Shown in pieces: positions 49,666 through 64,000 of a DNA stretch of 64,000 nt; the first letter of the stretch is position 1, and every line of letters starts with the position of its first letter. A program made the translations under genes and the position numbers. The notes below the pieces were generated by a model. It had not been told where the DNA came from. It saw only the letters and a list, made by a program, of their open reading frames with translations, and did not search any database. The stretch comes from Crambe crambe (taxonomy: Eukaryota > Porifera > Demospongiae > Poecilosclerida > Crambeidae), in the NCBI GenBank assembly GCA_963924555.1, contig OZ004581.1:8409338-8473337 (forward strand). The letters run 5' to 3'.

Positions 49666-51930
49666 TAATAATAATAATAATAATAATAAGGATAATAAGA
49701 TCGACGTACCGACTTACTGGCTATAGTCATCAAAATTCTGCTTTGGCCATCTGTTAGAGCGGCACCTAGAGGCTGATCTTTTGCTATTAATTTTGACTAA
49801 GGCTCTACTTCACTATTCGAGCACTCGGAACACTAGCTAATCTTTCGACGCCATTTTGAAGCGCACGTCGCTAGGGGGCGGGGCTTATGGGCGGGGCCAC
49901 GTATAAGTGCACGTGTGGCTACAGTACAGCCTCGCCTCTAACTAAGCTTAGCTAGGTCTTCATTTAGCTAGCTATTTATTCTTATCATCTGATGATGTTC
50001 CTGACACTCCTTGCTGCATTGCAGTATAGATGCTCATCCTATAGTACTATTATAATTCTTGGCTGTAGTGTAGTCAGCTCACTTCACTATGCCATGTACA
50101 TGTCATTTACATTGCTGTTGTTGTAAAGTTTTATATTAAAATAATAGACAAAACTTAAATAATTAAATGAATTCTTCCAGAGACTGTATGTACCTTACTT
50201 TCAACTTCAAATACAAAGAAAAAGAATAGAAACAAGTGAGCGCAAAAAATTCCTTCTGAATAAAAAGGTTAAGTAGGGATGGCCTAAAATCTAGTTGGGC
50301 TGTATAATGTACTGCAGCCTCATATGAAAACAATCCCTACTTTTACAACGGCCCATAGCTAGCTATAGGTAGTGGATGTAAATGTAGGGATTGTTTTCAT
50401 ATGAGGCTGCAGTACATTATACAGCCCAACTAGATTTTAGGCCATCCCTACTTAACCTTTTTATTCAGAAGGAATTTTTTGCGCTCACTTGTAATAATAA
50501 TAATAAGGATAATAAATATAAGATCGACGTACCGGCTTACTGGCTATAGTCATCAAAATTCTGCTTTGGCCATCTGTTAGAGCGGCACCTAGAGGCTGAT
50601 CTTTTGCTATTAGTTTTGACTAAGGCTCTACTTCACTATTCGAGCACTCGGAACACTAGCCAATCTTTCGACGCCATTTTGAAGCGCACGTCGGTAGGGG
50701 GCGGGGCTTATGGGCGGAGCCACGTAAGCTTCTCAGTTTAATCGTTTAGGTAGCTAATTTTATTCTTATCTGATGATGTTCCAGTCACTCCTACAGTACA
50801 GATGCTCATCTTATAGTAGTATTATAGCCAGTACTTGGCTGTAGTGCCTCAGTTGAAGTGACGGTCACTACTGCCATTCAATTCTTTACATACACAAACT
50901 TACATTCAACTTCAAGCAATAAGAAAAAAGGATGGAAACAAATGAGCGCAAAAAATTTCTTCTAAATAAAAAGGTTAAGTAGGGATAGCTTAAAATCTAG
51001 CTGGGCTATAATAATGTACTGCAGCCTCATATGAAAACAATCCCTACTTTTACAACTGCCATAGCTAGCTATAAGTAGTGGATGTAAATGTAGGGATTGT
51101 TTTCATATGAGGCTGCAGTACATTATTATAGCCCAGCTAGATTTTAAGCTATCCCTACTTAACCTTTTTATTTAGAAGAAATTTTTTGCGCTCACTTGTA
51201 ATAATAATAATAATAATAATAATAAGGATAATAAGATCGACGTACCGACTTACTGGCTATAGTCATCAAAATTCTGCTTTGGCCATCTGTTAGAGCGGCA
51301 CCTAGAGGCTGATCTTTTGCTATTAGTTTTGACTAAGGCTCTACTTCACTATTCGAGCACTCGGAACACTAGCTAATCTTTCGACGCCATTTTGAAGCGT
51401 ATGTCGTTAGGGGGCGGGGTTATGGGCGGAGCCACGTAAGCTTCTTAAGTTTAGCTAGCTAAGCTTAGCTAGGTCTTCAGTTTAATCGTTTAGCTAGCTA
51501 TTTATTCTTATCTGATGATGTTCCAGTCACTTCTTGCTGAATTACAGTGCTCGCCCTCAATTCTTTTATACATACACAAACTAATATTCAACTTCAAGAA
51601 CTAAGAAAAAAGGATAGAAACAAGTGAGTGCAAAAAATTTCTTCTAAATAAAAAGGTTAAGTAGGGATAGCCTAAAATCTAGCTGGGCTATATAATGTAC
51701 TGCAGCCTCGTATGAAAACAATCCCTACTTTTACAACTGCTATAGCTAGCTATAGGTAGTGGATGTAAATGTAGGGATTGTATTCATACGAGGCTGCAGT
51801 ACATTATATAGCCCAGCTAGATTATAGGCTATCCCTACTTAACCTTTTTATTTAGAAGAAATTTTTTGCACTCACTTGTAATAATAATAATAATAAGGAT
51901 AATAAATATAAGATCGACGTACCGGCTTAC

Positions 51931-52415
51931 TAGTCTGGCGTCGCCAGCCCAGCTTTTCTTCTTTTTGGGGGGGAGGGGGAAGAAAAGTGGTCTGGTGGCT
52001 CTAGCATCAACTACTTGTGTCGCCCGCGCGCGCAGCTATAGCTGCGTCCCAATCAGATTGCTCTATTCAGTCACGTGAAGTAGTATTAATGTTGGCGAGA
52101 CACACCCACTATTTATTCCAGGTTGGCAGAGCTAGAGCTATGGAGAGTAACCAAGAACTGTGTTTAAAGAGCTAGGAATACCTGGCCTGAAGCCTGAACG
52201 GCTGAAAGTTGTATCAGGGATTTTCAAGGGCGATGTGTTCGCAATTCTACCTACTGGCTTCGGAAAATTATTCAACACGCATGTATATTGCAATTTAAAA
52301 TTTTTTCAGAGGGCGCGCGGGCGTCACAAGTAGTTTATGCTAGAGCTCCCAGACCACTTTTCTTCCCCGTCCCAAAAAAAAAAAGAAGAAAAGCTGGTCT
52401 GGCGACGCCAGACTA
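51931..52415 (+). mobile_element. Mutator-like element with RecQ-like helicase fragment, 9-base duplication
   Basis: The termini TAGTCTGGCGTCGCCAG and CTGGCGACGCCAGACTA lie between two copies of ccggcttac (51922-51930 and 52416-52424), cutting a Q unit in two. Inside, on the plus strand near 52163-52275, is FKELGIPGLKPERLKVVSGI, then FKGDVFAILPTGFGK. LPTGFGK matches motif I (Walker A) of RecQ-like helicases. The fragment is short and leads into a stop, so it is not a working helicase. Confidence 0.85.
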
Positions 52416-54777
52416 CCGGCTTACTGGCTATAGTCATCAAAATTCTGCTTTGGCCATCTGTTAGAGCGGCACCTAGAGGCTGATCTTTTGCTATTAGTTT
52501 TGACTAAGGCTCTACTTCACTATTCGAGCATTCGGAACACTAGCCAATCTTTCGACGCCATTTTGAAGCGCACGTCGGTAGGGGGCGGGGCTTATGGGCG
52601 GAGCCACGTAAGCTTAGCTAGGTCTTCAGTTTATTCTGATCTGATGATGTTCCAGTCACTCCTTGCTGAATTACAGTACAGATGCTCATCTTTATAGTAG
52701 TATTATAGCCAGTACTTGGCTGTAGTGTAGTCAGCTCACTTCACCATGCCATGCACATGTCATTTAGCTACATTGCTGTTGCTGTAAAGTTTCATATTAA
52801 ATAATAGACAAAACTTAAATAGCTAAACAAATTCTTCAACCAGAGACCTGCATGCATACTCTCAGTTGAAGTGACAGTCATTACTGCCATTCAATTCTTT
52901 ACATCACAAACTTACATTCAACTTCAAGCAATAAGAAAAAAGGATGGAAACAAGTAAGCACAAAAAATTTCTTCTAAATAAAAAGGTTAAGTAGGGATAG
53001 CTTAAAATCTAGCTGGGCTATAATAATGTACTGCAGCCTCGTATGAAAACAATCCCTACTTTTACAACTGCCATAGCTAGCTATAGGTAGTGGATGTAAA
53101 TGTAGGGATTGTTTTCATACGAGGCTGCAGTACATTATTATAGCCCAGCTAGATTTTAAGCTATCCCTACTTAACCTTTTTATTTAGAAGAAATTTTTTG
53201 TGCTTACTTGTAATAATAATAATAAGGATAATAATAATAATAAGATCGACGTACCGACTTACTGGCTATAGTCATCAAAATTCTGCTTTGGCCATCTGTT
53301 AGAGCGGCACCTAGAGGCTGATCTTTTGCTATTAGTTTTGACTAAGGCTCTACTTCACTATTCGATAGCACTCGGAACACAGCTGCTAATCTTTCTACGC
53401 CATTTTGAAGGGGGCGGGGCTTATGGGCGGAGCCACGTAAGCTTAAGTTTAGCTATAGCCAAGGTCTTCATTCATTATCTGATGATGTTCCAGTCACTCC
53501 TTGCTGAATTACAGTACAGATGCTCATCCTATAGTAGCATTATAGCCAGTACTTTGCTGTAGTGTAGTCAGCTCACTTCACCATGCCGTGTACATGTCAT
53601 TTACATTGCTGTTGCTGTAAAGTTTTATATCAACAAAACTTAAATAGCTAAACAAATTCTTCAACCAGAGACACTGTATGTACCTACAAAAGAGGTTTAT
53701 GTAGAGCTGGCTTTGTATAGTACTGTACTGTAGCCTCCCTCATTCAACTTCAAGCACTAAGAAAAAGGATAGAAACAAGTGAGCGTAAAAAATAAAAAGG
53801 TTAAGTAGGGATAGCCTAAAATCTAGCTGGGCTATCTATAATGTGCTGCAGCCTCGTATGAAAAAAATCTTCGCGATATTACCTCATAAAAGGGGTGGGG
53901 CAATTAATAGCAGTTCTCCTCATATAACACCTGCACAGGATGTGGCCATTTGATGGCATCCACTATTATGATCACTACACCAAATGCATAAACTCCCCAT
54001 ACTCCTCCCTCAAGCAAGACATACGTACCATCTCAATAATTATTTCAGTGATCACATATGTAACAATTAGCTAATGCTGTAATGTTCACTCCTTTCAGTA
54101 CTCCATTACACTGCAGATGATCATCCTTCAAACTCTCCTCCCTGAACAGAATGAAATACTGATCATTAAATAAATTTAGTTCAATCAAGGAAGCCTTTAG
54201 TGTCTATCAATTTTCATAATCACAAAGAAAAAGAATGCAAACAAGTGAATGCAAAAAATTTCTTCGAAATAAAAATGTGAAGTAGGGATGCTATTATAAC
54301 TGCAGCTTCATTATGAAAACCAAGTACTGCAGCATCGAAGCAGTATGGCCCAAAAATCTAGCTGGAATATGTATTATAACTGCATGCAAGAGAGTGAACT
54401 TAGTGAAGTGACCCTTACCCATCATCAAGTACAAGATACTATTCCTACTTCACTCCCATGATCAAGGGCCAAGGGAGTGAAGTAGGAATAGTATCTCGTA
54501 ATGATGATGGGTAAGGGTCACTTCACTAAGTTCACTCTCTTGCATGCAGTTATAATACATATTCCAGCTAGATTTTTGGGCCATACTGCTTCGATGCTGC
54601 AGTACTTGGTTTTCATAATGAAGCTGCAGTTATAATAGCATCCCTACTTCACATTTTTATTTCGAAGAAATTTTTTGCATTCATATGTAATTAGTTTTCC
54701 TTCACTAGCTAAACAGCATTCCATACTTATTAGTACACGCAAGCATTTCTCATTTTCATCCAGGTTGTCGATTGCTC

Positions 54778-56469
<1,692 letters not shown>

Positions 56470-56589
56470 ACCACAAGTACACTACAGTGTGTTGTATCTA
56501 TTTTCTTAAAAAATTATTCACCCATCTCTTGTCTCTAAGATGTAAATTTCATTTACAAGTAATAGTATCTCGCAACTCCTATAGCTAGC

Positions 56590-56851
56590 TAGCTGTCACA
56601 AATCAGTATTGAAGACCCAGCAGACCCAGTGACCAATAGCATCAGTCGCCAGACCCATGCAGTGATCGGTCACTCCCTATATAGCTATCCAGTGACCGAT
56701 AGGATCAGTCACTCTCCCAGCAAACCCAGTGACTGATAGACCTGACCTGACCCAAAAATCAGCAATCTCTCCAGGTTCTTAAGTCACTATATACCAGCAA
56801 ACCCAGTGACCAGTTCCGATACGATCAGTCACTATCCTAGTGGAACCAGTA
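56590..56851. repeat. Irregular satellite around CAGTGACC / GGTCACTG
   Basis: Phrases such as cagcagacccagtgacc and gatagcatcagtcact recur at irregular spacing. The satellite continues at 58364-60040 through the centre of the palindrome. Confidence 0.85.
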
Positions 56852-58363
56852 GGGTAAAACGGGGTAATTCCGGTCACCCTTTATGACTGCTATGTTCAGT
56901 CCCTCGAAACGCAGAGGTTAAGCAAGGATGAGCTTCGAAATTTTTTTCCCAGACAGCACCACATTAGTACAGTTTATGCTCCAAAAAGATAGAGTGCAGG
57001 TTGAAATAATGTAGAATTAAAAATAATTTAAAGTGTGCAGCTAATAAATTGATAAAATCAAATTTATGGGGTAATTCCAGTCGGCTCATCTATTTTGCAG
57101 TTAAAGCTGTATAAAAGATTTATGAAGTTGTATTATAATTATTTGCACCTGTTTTGATGCAACATGGACCTGGAGACAGTTGTAACTAAGTTCTATCAAC
57201 CATTTTGCAGTGATTTAGATTGAAAAAGATGATGAATTCAATAACAATGTCTGGATACTGTAATAGCATGGTCAATTCCTCTCCTCCTTGCCCAGAACCT
57301 TGAGGGTTACTTCTCTGGCAGTTCCAGATAAAGGTTAAAACTTAATATTTACAAAATGTTTTTCACACACTATCGGTAAGGGGTCTGGCTTGAGAATAAT
57401 CTACATAGGGTAGGTGTGGGTATTATGAGTCAGTCCCTATTATGGGTTCACCACTTGATAAGAATCTACAAGAGTTGATACTTTAGATATGAAAACTTAA
57501 TCATTTTTTTGGTCTTTTGATCAAATAAAATCATCCAGAAAATGCCTTATTCATGCATAAACATAATCTTAAATGAGAAGTTTAAAAATGGGTACAATCG
57601 TAACCAATCTGAATAAAAAAAGCGCAGGGAAGCAATGATGCCACAAGATGGAGTAAAAAATGAATTTTAAAGTAATCTAAGGTTATTATTTTTATTTTGT
57701 AGAAATCTTAGCTACATTATCAATTCTTAGAGACAAAAATCAAGCCAGCGACTCATAATTCATACCTATGACTCATAATACCTTCCTGAGTATGTTATGT
57801 AAGATCATAACTCCTATCTACAAGATGCAATATTTTTATTACTTTCTCCACACATTAGTTCTACATAACCTATTTTATATCTGGAGCAATTTTCAGGATT
57901 CTAAGATAGTCCATTTCCAAGAAAAGAGCAACAATACTTAGCTGACTCATAATACCCACACCTATACCCTACTAGGTCCTGTAAGCTGTAAACTAGTGGC
58001 GATATTTCCTCTGTGTCTGATCTTTAGCTGCAAACTAAAGTGTAGTTACTTTCAGTATAAATGTAGTTAATAGTCTCACAGTTATGAGCTGCCTGCTTAC
58101 CTTATCTCAGTAGCTATATACAAAATTCTGAAGTTTTGACTAACAGGCCTACCGTGATCATGTCAAACGTGACAGAATAACAAGTGCTCCTCTGCCAACA
58201 GGAAACAAGGTATATGCTAATCATTCTACCCAAATGTAGTCAAGTGAACTAGCTACCTGTAGCAGGAAAAAAAATTGATTTGGTGCAAAAACTCTGTAGA
58301 TACTGACATTCTTTCTCCGCGTGACCGGAATTGCACCGCGACCGGAATTACCCCGCTTTACCC
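56852..58363. mobile_element. 1.5 kb TA-flanked element with GGGTAAA termini
   Basis: The left end GGGTAAAACGGGGTAATTCC and the right end (complement of ggaattaccccgctttaccc) differ by one base over about 24. TA stands on both sides. The right arm has the uninterrupted site (ggaaccagtaagtgatag, seen as its complement near 59770-59800), proving insertion. No transposase frame was seen, so it is non-autonomous, Tc1/mariner-like by target only. Confidence 0.9.
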
Positions 58364-60040
58364 TAAGTGATAGCTACTCCAGCAGAACCAATAGCTGTCC
58401 AGTTACCAATAGCGTATGCATTATCCCAGCAGACCCAGTGACCGATAACATGCAGTCACTCACTAGCTATCCAGTGCTATCAGTCACTGCCCCATAACTA
58501 GTGACCAGTAACTAGCTATCCCAGCAGACCCAGTATCAGTCACTCTCCAATCACTAGCTATCCAGTGACCGATAGCATCACATATAGCTACCAGTGACCA
58601 TTAGCATCAGTAACCAGCAGACCCAGTGACCAATAACAGCATCAGTCACTCTCCAATCAGACCCAGTGATCGATAGCATCCGTCACTATCTAGAATTAGT
58701 GACCAATAACATGCAGTCACTCACTATAATATCTATCCAGTGACCAATAGCATCAGTCACTAATACCAGCAGACCCAGTGACCAATAGCATCAGTCACTA
58801 CCCCAGCAGTGACCAATAGCATCAGTCCCGTCACTATCCTAGTGGAACCAGTGATAGGCTAGCTATACCCCAGAAGAACCAGTGAAACGTTAGAATCAGT
58901 CATATGGAAAGTCACTATAAGTTACATAGCTTATATGCTTGGACTTGTCAGCTAGTGATGCCACAGGTTAACCTTAGACTACCTTTATAGCTACCATTAT
59001 ATTTGTCATAAGTAGCTATCACTGTCAGGAACATTGCTCATCGTCTCTAAACGGAACATGGTGGAAAAGGTCCAGCAAACTTGCATTAGTCGATATAATA
59101 CTTATTAAGCACAATAGGACAGTGAGTCAGTACTGTTTACTGAAATACTTCAGCCAGCCATGGAGTTATTAATTGGGTCTGCTGGGATAGTGAATGATGC
59201 TATTGGTTACTAAGTCTGTTGGGATACAGTCACAACTGATCTTATTGGTCACTGCATAGTGATTGAAGGTCTGCTATCGGTCACTGGTTCTACTAGGATA
59301 GTGACTGATCACTGGTTCTTCTGGGGGATAGCATCCGTCACTATCTCACTAGCTATCTAGTGACCGATAGCATCAGTCACTCTCCAATCAGACCCAATGA
59401 TCGATAGCATCTGTCACTATCTAGTGATCAATAGCATCGAATAGATCAGTCACCCAGTGACCAGTGACCGATAACATGCAGTCACTCACTATAGCTATCT
59501 ATCCAGTGACCAATAGCATCAGCATAGAGGCAATAGCATCAGTTCCGATACGATCAGTCACTATCCTAGTGGAACCAGTAAGTGATAGCTACTCCAGCAG
59601 AACCAATTGCTATTGCTCACTGGGTCTGCTGGTATTAGTGACTGGTATTAGTGGTATCAGTCACTGGATATCTAGTGAGTGACTGCATGTTATCGGTCAC
59701 TGCATGGGTCTGCTGGGATAATGCATACGCTATTGGTAACTGGACAGCTATTGGTTCTGCTGGAGTAGCTATCACTTACTGGTTCCACTAGGATAGTGAC
59801 TGATCGTATCGGAACTGGTCACTGGGTTTGCTGGTATATAGTGACTTAAGAACCTGGAGAGATTGCTGATTTTTGGGTCAGGTCAGGTCTATCAGTCACT
59901 GGGTTTGCTGGGAGAGTGACTGATCCTATCGGTCACTGGATAGCTATATAGGGAGTGACCGATCACTGCATGGGTCTGGCGACTGATGCTATTGGTCACT
60001 GGGTCTGCTGGGTCTTCAATACTGATTTGTGACAGCTAGC
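58364..60040. repeat. Satellite forming the centre of the palindrome
   Basis: Degenerate repeats of cagtgaccaatagcatcagt occur in both orientations, switching near 59160-59300 and again near 59590. The strictly mirrored part ends at about 58480 and restarts at about 59655. No gene was seen. Confidence 0.8.
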
Positions 60041-60158
60041 TAGCTATAGGAGTTGCGAGATACTATTACTTGTAAATGAAATTTACATCTTAGAGACAAG
60101 AGATGGGTGAATAATTTTTTAAGAAAATAGATACAACACACTGTAGTGTACTTGTGGT

Positions 60159-60374
60159 CTACTGGTTTATCATTTCCCTGACAAGTTGTCTAGTAGCTAT
60201 ATAAAATTCTTTGCCATGGTCATCACACTGCTTAAGAGGGTTCACAAGTGATTTGAGAAAAGATAGCTCCTCTGCACTGAGGTAACTGGGAATATCTGGC
60301 ACAATCACACGCTCGTTGGTTTCATCAGCCAAAGCGGGCCCAGACCAGTCTATTCCATATTCCAATGCTTCCTC

Positions 60375-60467
<93 letters not shown>

Positions 60468-61838
60468 ATCATTAAGATTCGGTCAGACATTCAGTACCCT
60501 GTAGTACTTGAAAATTGTCTGAACAGCAGTTATTTCTAATAGATCTCACAGTATTGTCTGGACATGAAATTGCATATATAGCAAAATTGGCAGAAAATGA
60601 CCAGACAAATTGACTCCTGTGACTGACTTGTAGCAATTACCTCATTAATTTCGTCCACACCTGAGAGAGCTGTCAAGTCCTCAGTAACCAAAATGCCCCT
60701 GGTCCAAAGTTGCAGAGGTGTGCGATTGTGTTCTGTTCGAAGTCTGTGTCGGCAGTAAGCTGCCTTGAATGACTCCAGTTGCCGATTAATGCGTGGAATA
60801 AACACGAAGTGGAGAGCAAACAAGTCCACCTCGTCAACAGGATCCAGAAGCCCTTCGTCTTCCATCGAATGAAACATGTGGTATAGATGCCCATTACATG
60901 AGGAGAACACGTCGCGCCACAGCCTTTCAATACGTTGGTTGTGTACACTACGTCCGGTGATAAAGCTCCCCCTACCAGGACCTCTATGGGGATGCCGCAA
61001 CATGTATTCCGAAACGAGGACGTTTTCTCCTCCTTTATCTGCTCGAACCCTGGAAGGTAGGCCGTATTTTGAAACGGCTTCCAAAAAAAGCCGGAGAACC
61101 GTTTCAGAGCGGTTATTGGATGAAGCTGAGAGGTACACAGGAATCCTGGAGTAGCCGTCGATGCCACCGTGCACAACTATGCGCCACCGCACCAACTTGT
61201 GGTTGCCGTCAATGTGCCATAAACTATTCGGCCCGGGCACTCTGTACCTCCTGCGATGCAGAAGCCGCCGACTCCTTTGCTCTACTCCCCATGGGTCAAC
61301 ACGATAGAGGCTTTCCCTAATCTTAAAGCGCTGTATGCGGTAGCCCAGTGTACTGAGGTGTCCAGCCAGCGGTAGGAAAGTTGGACACAAAATTTCTGAC
61401 CAGCGCATCCAGCTCACCATCAGAGATTTCTGTGTACTGGATAAGACGAGACAACCTAAACTCAACGATTCTTCTGTGAATTGTTTTGGCTGAGCAACCA
61501 AATATTTGTGCAATTTCAATCTGTGTGAACTCCTGCTCTAGCAAACTTGATAAAGCACGTTCTGAGATATTCAGTGATGGTCTTCCTCGACCACGGAGAT
61601 TCTGATTCCAAATAGCAGACTGAACATGACCAATCATATCAGCAACAGCAGACAGCAAATTAGAAAAGTTGGTTGATGGTAAGAATACTGGTTCCACCCA
61701 CATAAGGCATTGAAAAATCGCATCCAACCTGATGAGCAGGCCATCTAAATCATCATTACAGCAGCCTAAGCCATCTCTCACTCGTTGCAAGGACACTTGC
61801 ACCAGGTCCAAGAAGACTTGAGGATCGTTAGCAGTCAT
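60159..61838 (-). pseudogene. DDE integrase, right copy, same frameshift
   Basis: Mirror of 54778-56469: exon 1 60641-61838, exon 2 60159-60374. It has the same two-frame structure, so the frameshift predates the duplication or both arms have been homogenised. One clear residue difference lies in the core: RIERLWRDVF-type here against RIERLWCDVF in the left copy (Arg/Cys). The GA tract at about 60376-60465 is shorter than its left partner. Confidence 0.75.
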
Positions 61839-62382
61839 GAGCAATCGACAACCTGGATGAAAATGAGAAATGCTTGCGTGTACTAATAAGTATGGAATGC
61901 TGTTTAGCTAGTGAAGGAAAACTAATTACATATAAGCCAAGGCTTGAGCCAAAGAGATCGTAACTAAGCTTAGACCTATAGCAATTCTGAATGGTCTTTA
62001 TAATAGCTACTAAGCACAGCTGAATGTATCTTTCAGGCTCACAAGTCCCAGCAGGAATGTATGTATACGTACCTATATCTATGCATGATGTAGGCTAGTA
62101 AATAGACACAGCAACTTAGGCTACTTCCCTTTCCCTTTCCCTTCTCCGGGGAAAGCCCAAGCAAGAAGGCAGGGGGTGGAGAACACTTACTTAGAGGCTC
62201 AGTCAAAAGAAAGTATATAGCTGCACCATTGCGAAAAATTAATGGTTTGACGTTCGGGAAATTGCACCGTAGGGAGCCGGAGGCGGATGTTAATAATAGG
62301 CCATTGGGACGTAGGCGGATGTCGTTAAATTAAAGCCAATAATGCAGCTAGCTAGCTAGTTACTGAGAGCAGTGATGCAGTG

Positions 62383-63466
62383 ATGTCTGGTGGTGGACAG
62401 TTGTCGGAGGGAGACAGAATGGTGCTCCGGAGGGCCCTAGAGCTAGTGTCCTCTTCTATGAGCGGCGATGGACGTGCGAGGTCGAGCTCCAGCGAAGCAC
62501 CAGGCACTACTGAGAGAATGGATGCAGTTCCCGGGAGAGCTGCAGACTTGCCAACGACTCCTTGCAGGGCTGCCGTTAATCTGCGCTCTCTGTCACCTGG
62601 AGCAAGTAAGGCTGTATAGTCGTCGGGCCTGTAGCCAGAAAAGGGGTGAACAATAGCTAAATAATCTCTCCTCCTAGGGTTCGAAGATGCATACCACAAT
62701 GCCATGTCATCCCTACGAGGAGTGAGAGAAGAGCAAAGCAGCCTCTTCAATTGGAAGAAGAAAAAGAAAGCAGCGCCAGCTACCAGCTGGGACCACAAGT
62801 TTGTGTGTCTAAGCAGCACCAGTGCAGACAGGGTTCCCACTAGCCAGTCTGGAAAGATGATCTTAGAGGAGGCGGGGCTGGGTGAGAAGACAGTGACAGT
62901 ACCAGATGTTGACTGCAGCCCACAAGCGTTTCACCAGCTGTTGTTGGCGGCCTACCCCAAGCTGGAGAGTGGAGGAGGGTTTGAGCTGCTCCGCTGCAAG
63001 CCGCAGTCGAGGGACTTGGTGCTGATTGGGTCGAGGATATCTAGCAGTCCGAGGTTGCTCAAGCGCAGGGTGGGCAATGGAAGAGTATATATCAGGCCAA
63101 TACAGAGGGATCTAAGCCTAGAGGAGGAGGCCCTGGATGAGGAAGTGGAAGGGGTGAGTGGATCAGAGTCTCCCCTATAGCTGTAAGGGGGGGGGGGGGG
63201 GGGGGGGGGGGTGCATGCTTAATTTAATTCAATTGATGCCGTATAGACCCAGCCCACTTTCTTTGAGGTTTCTTTATCCAACATTTAGAAAACACTCCAG
63301 TTCAGATTGCTATTTATAATAGGTGGAAGAAAGGTGCCTTGATTGTGGCCAAAAGTGCAGGGTTGCCCTTCTGAGAGAGCACATGAGGGTGTGTCCAGGT
63401 GGCCCTTCCTCTGCCAGAAGCAGGAGTAGGAGCCCAGAGAGACGTGGAGAGAGATCCACAAGAGAT
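62383..63466 (+). CDS. HECT ligase gene, second copy, 5' part only in window
   Basis: Exons 62383-62605, 62678-63153 and 63323-63466 are mirror images of the first three HECT exons, with identical lengths (223, 476, 144) and phases and almost no changes. They end after the C2HC finger exon. Exon 4 would fall at about 64033-64068, outside the window, so it is unknown whether this copy is complete. Confidence 0.8.
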
Positions 63467-64000
63467 GTAAGACCAGTGCATGTGGGTTGGTGCTCTTCAT
63501 TAGCATTCCATTCACTTGGTAGCTGAAGCTGCTATTAGCATTCCATTCACTGGTGGTCACTGGTTCCTCCTCCCATTCAGTGTGGTCCGTCCTCCTCCCC
63601 AGCAGACTGCTTTGATCTCTGCAAGTACAGCAAAACCAAAATTTACATAGCCTCCTTTCAAGTCCAAGCCATTTGAAAGGATGGAGGCTATGTCATGTTG
63701 CTTGCAGCTAGCTATAGCAATGTAAGCCGTTTGCTGTCCTAACTTCAGTGCAGTCAAGTTCCCAAGGCAATATATCCACTCCCTCATGTCCCCTTATCAA
63801 GCCCCTCGATCATTGGCCTGTTACTGGCAGCATTTAGTTTCAGGCATTACAGCAGATTGCAGTGATCTTGCAACACAGCAGAACCAATAGCCTCCTTTCA
63901 CTATAATTATGTAGTTGGGCTACTTCAAAGGAAGCTATGTAAAAGTTTTTTTTTATATTCACAATGGAACAGCAAGTAGACTTGGATTTTTAAAATAAAC

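Larger units (their letters stand above)
45132..54683. mobile_element. 9.55 kb block of tandem composite foldback elements
   Basis: The block is absent from the right arm. It consists of 230-base P units (45132-45594 two copies, 47488-48180 three copies). There are also about eight Q units, each starting (TAA)n-ggataata then gatcgacgtacc and containing ctgatcttttgctattagtt. Most Q units end in a foldback core: 46536-46801, 47234-47487, 50233-50491, 50939-51198, 51621-51878, 52951-53210. Two carry a longer foldback (49219-49665 and 54242-54683). A 1.48 kb stretch at about 48181-49665 recurs at about 53205-54683 in direct order. The order P-Q-foldback equals the single elements at 5293 and 9863, read in reverse. 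No long open frame. Confidence 0.85.
59655..64000. repeat. Right arm of the large inverted repeat, running off the window
   Basis: It mirrors 58480 down to 43075 without the two left-arm insertions. It still matches at the last base of the window, so the palindrome continues beyond. Confidence 0.9.

Overview
This is eukaryotic, intron-dense animal DNA, most likely from a sponge. The evidence is short GT-AG introns in consistent phase, ZU5 plus Death-domain proteins, a GTPase of ROCO/STAND type, a HECT ligase, very frequent tagctagct strings and a heavy load of foldback elements. The species call is inference. Nothing prokaryotic or viral was recognised.

The most striking content is two minus-strand arrays of a roughly 115-base unit: array 1 (about 378-4115, 33 units) and array 2 (about 28366-38859, 94 units). 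Read on the minus strand, each unit is a compact 112-base intron that starts with GTAAGT and ends with CCTTCAG. Between each acceptor AG and the next donor GTAAGT lie exactly three bases. These three bases are the most variable part of the unit: about 25 different triplets among 127 units, none a stop codon. Each unit therefore looks like a single-codon microexon. A similar 25-codon exon (MSDKK...) ending in phase 0 lies upstream of each array, and a phase-0 exon lies downstream of each. Array 1 leads into a P-loop GTPase protein that runs off the window at base 1. Array 2 leads into a transmembrane - Ig - ZU5 - Death protein. The layout suggests an undescribed way to diversify the N-terminal region of innate-immunity-type proteins one codon at a time. 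RNA evidence is needed.

Layout. 1-4590: gene A (GTPase) with array 1. 4770-12250: minisatellite, two composite foldback transposons, a Mutator-like element, hairpins and two weak plus-strand exon candidates. 12460-15700: decayed relatives of the same genes (relic first exon, Death exon, microexon units and coiled-coil exons). 16002-16783: possible plus-strand exons. 16976-19760: gene C (ZU5-Death). 21253-28283: gene B body (TM-Ig-ZU5-Death), whose large intron holds a TTAA-flanked element, hairpins and a Mutator-like element. 28366-39290: array 2 and the gene B first exon, which has lost its splice donor. 40572-44694: a complete 11-exon HECT ubiquitin ligase (722 aa) in which every splice phase fits.

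From about 43075 to the window end the DNA is one large inverted repeat. Each arm carries the 5' part of the HECT gene, a divergent transposon-type integrase gene with a shared frameshift, and a CT/GA tract at an integrase splice acceptor. The centre is a degenerate satellite. The left arm alone carries a 9.55 kb block of tandem composite foldback elements (45132-54683) and a 1.5 kb TA-flanked element (56852-58363). For both, the other arm shows the unoccupied site.
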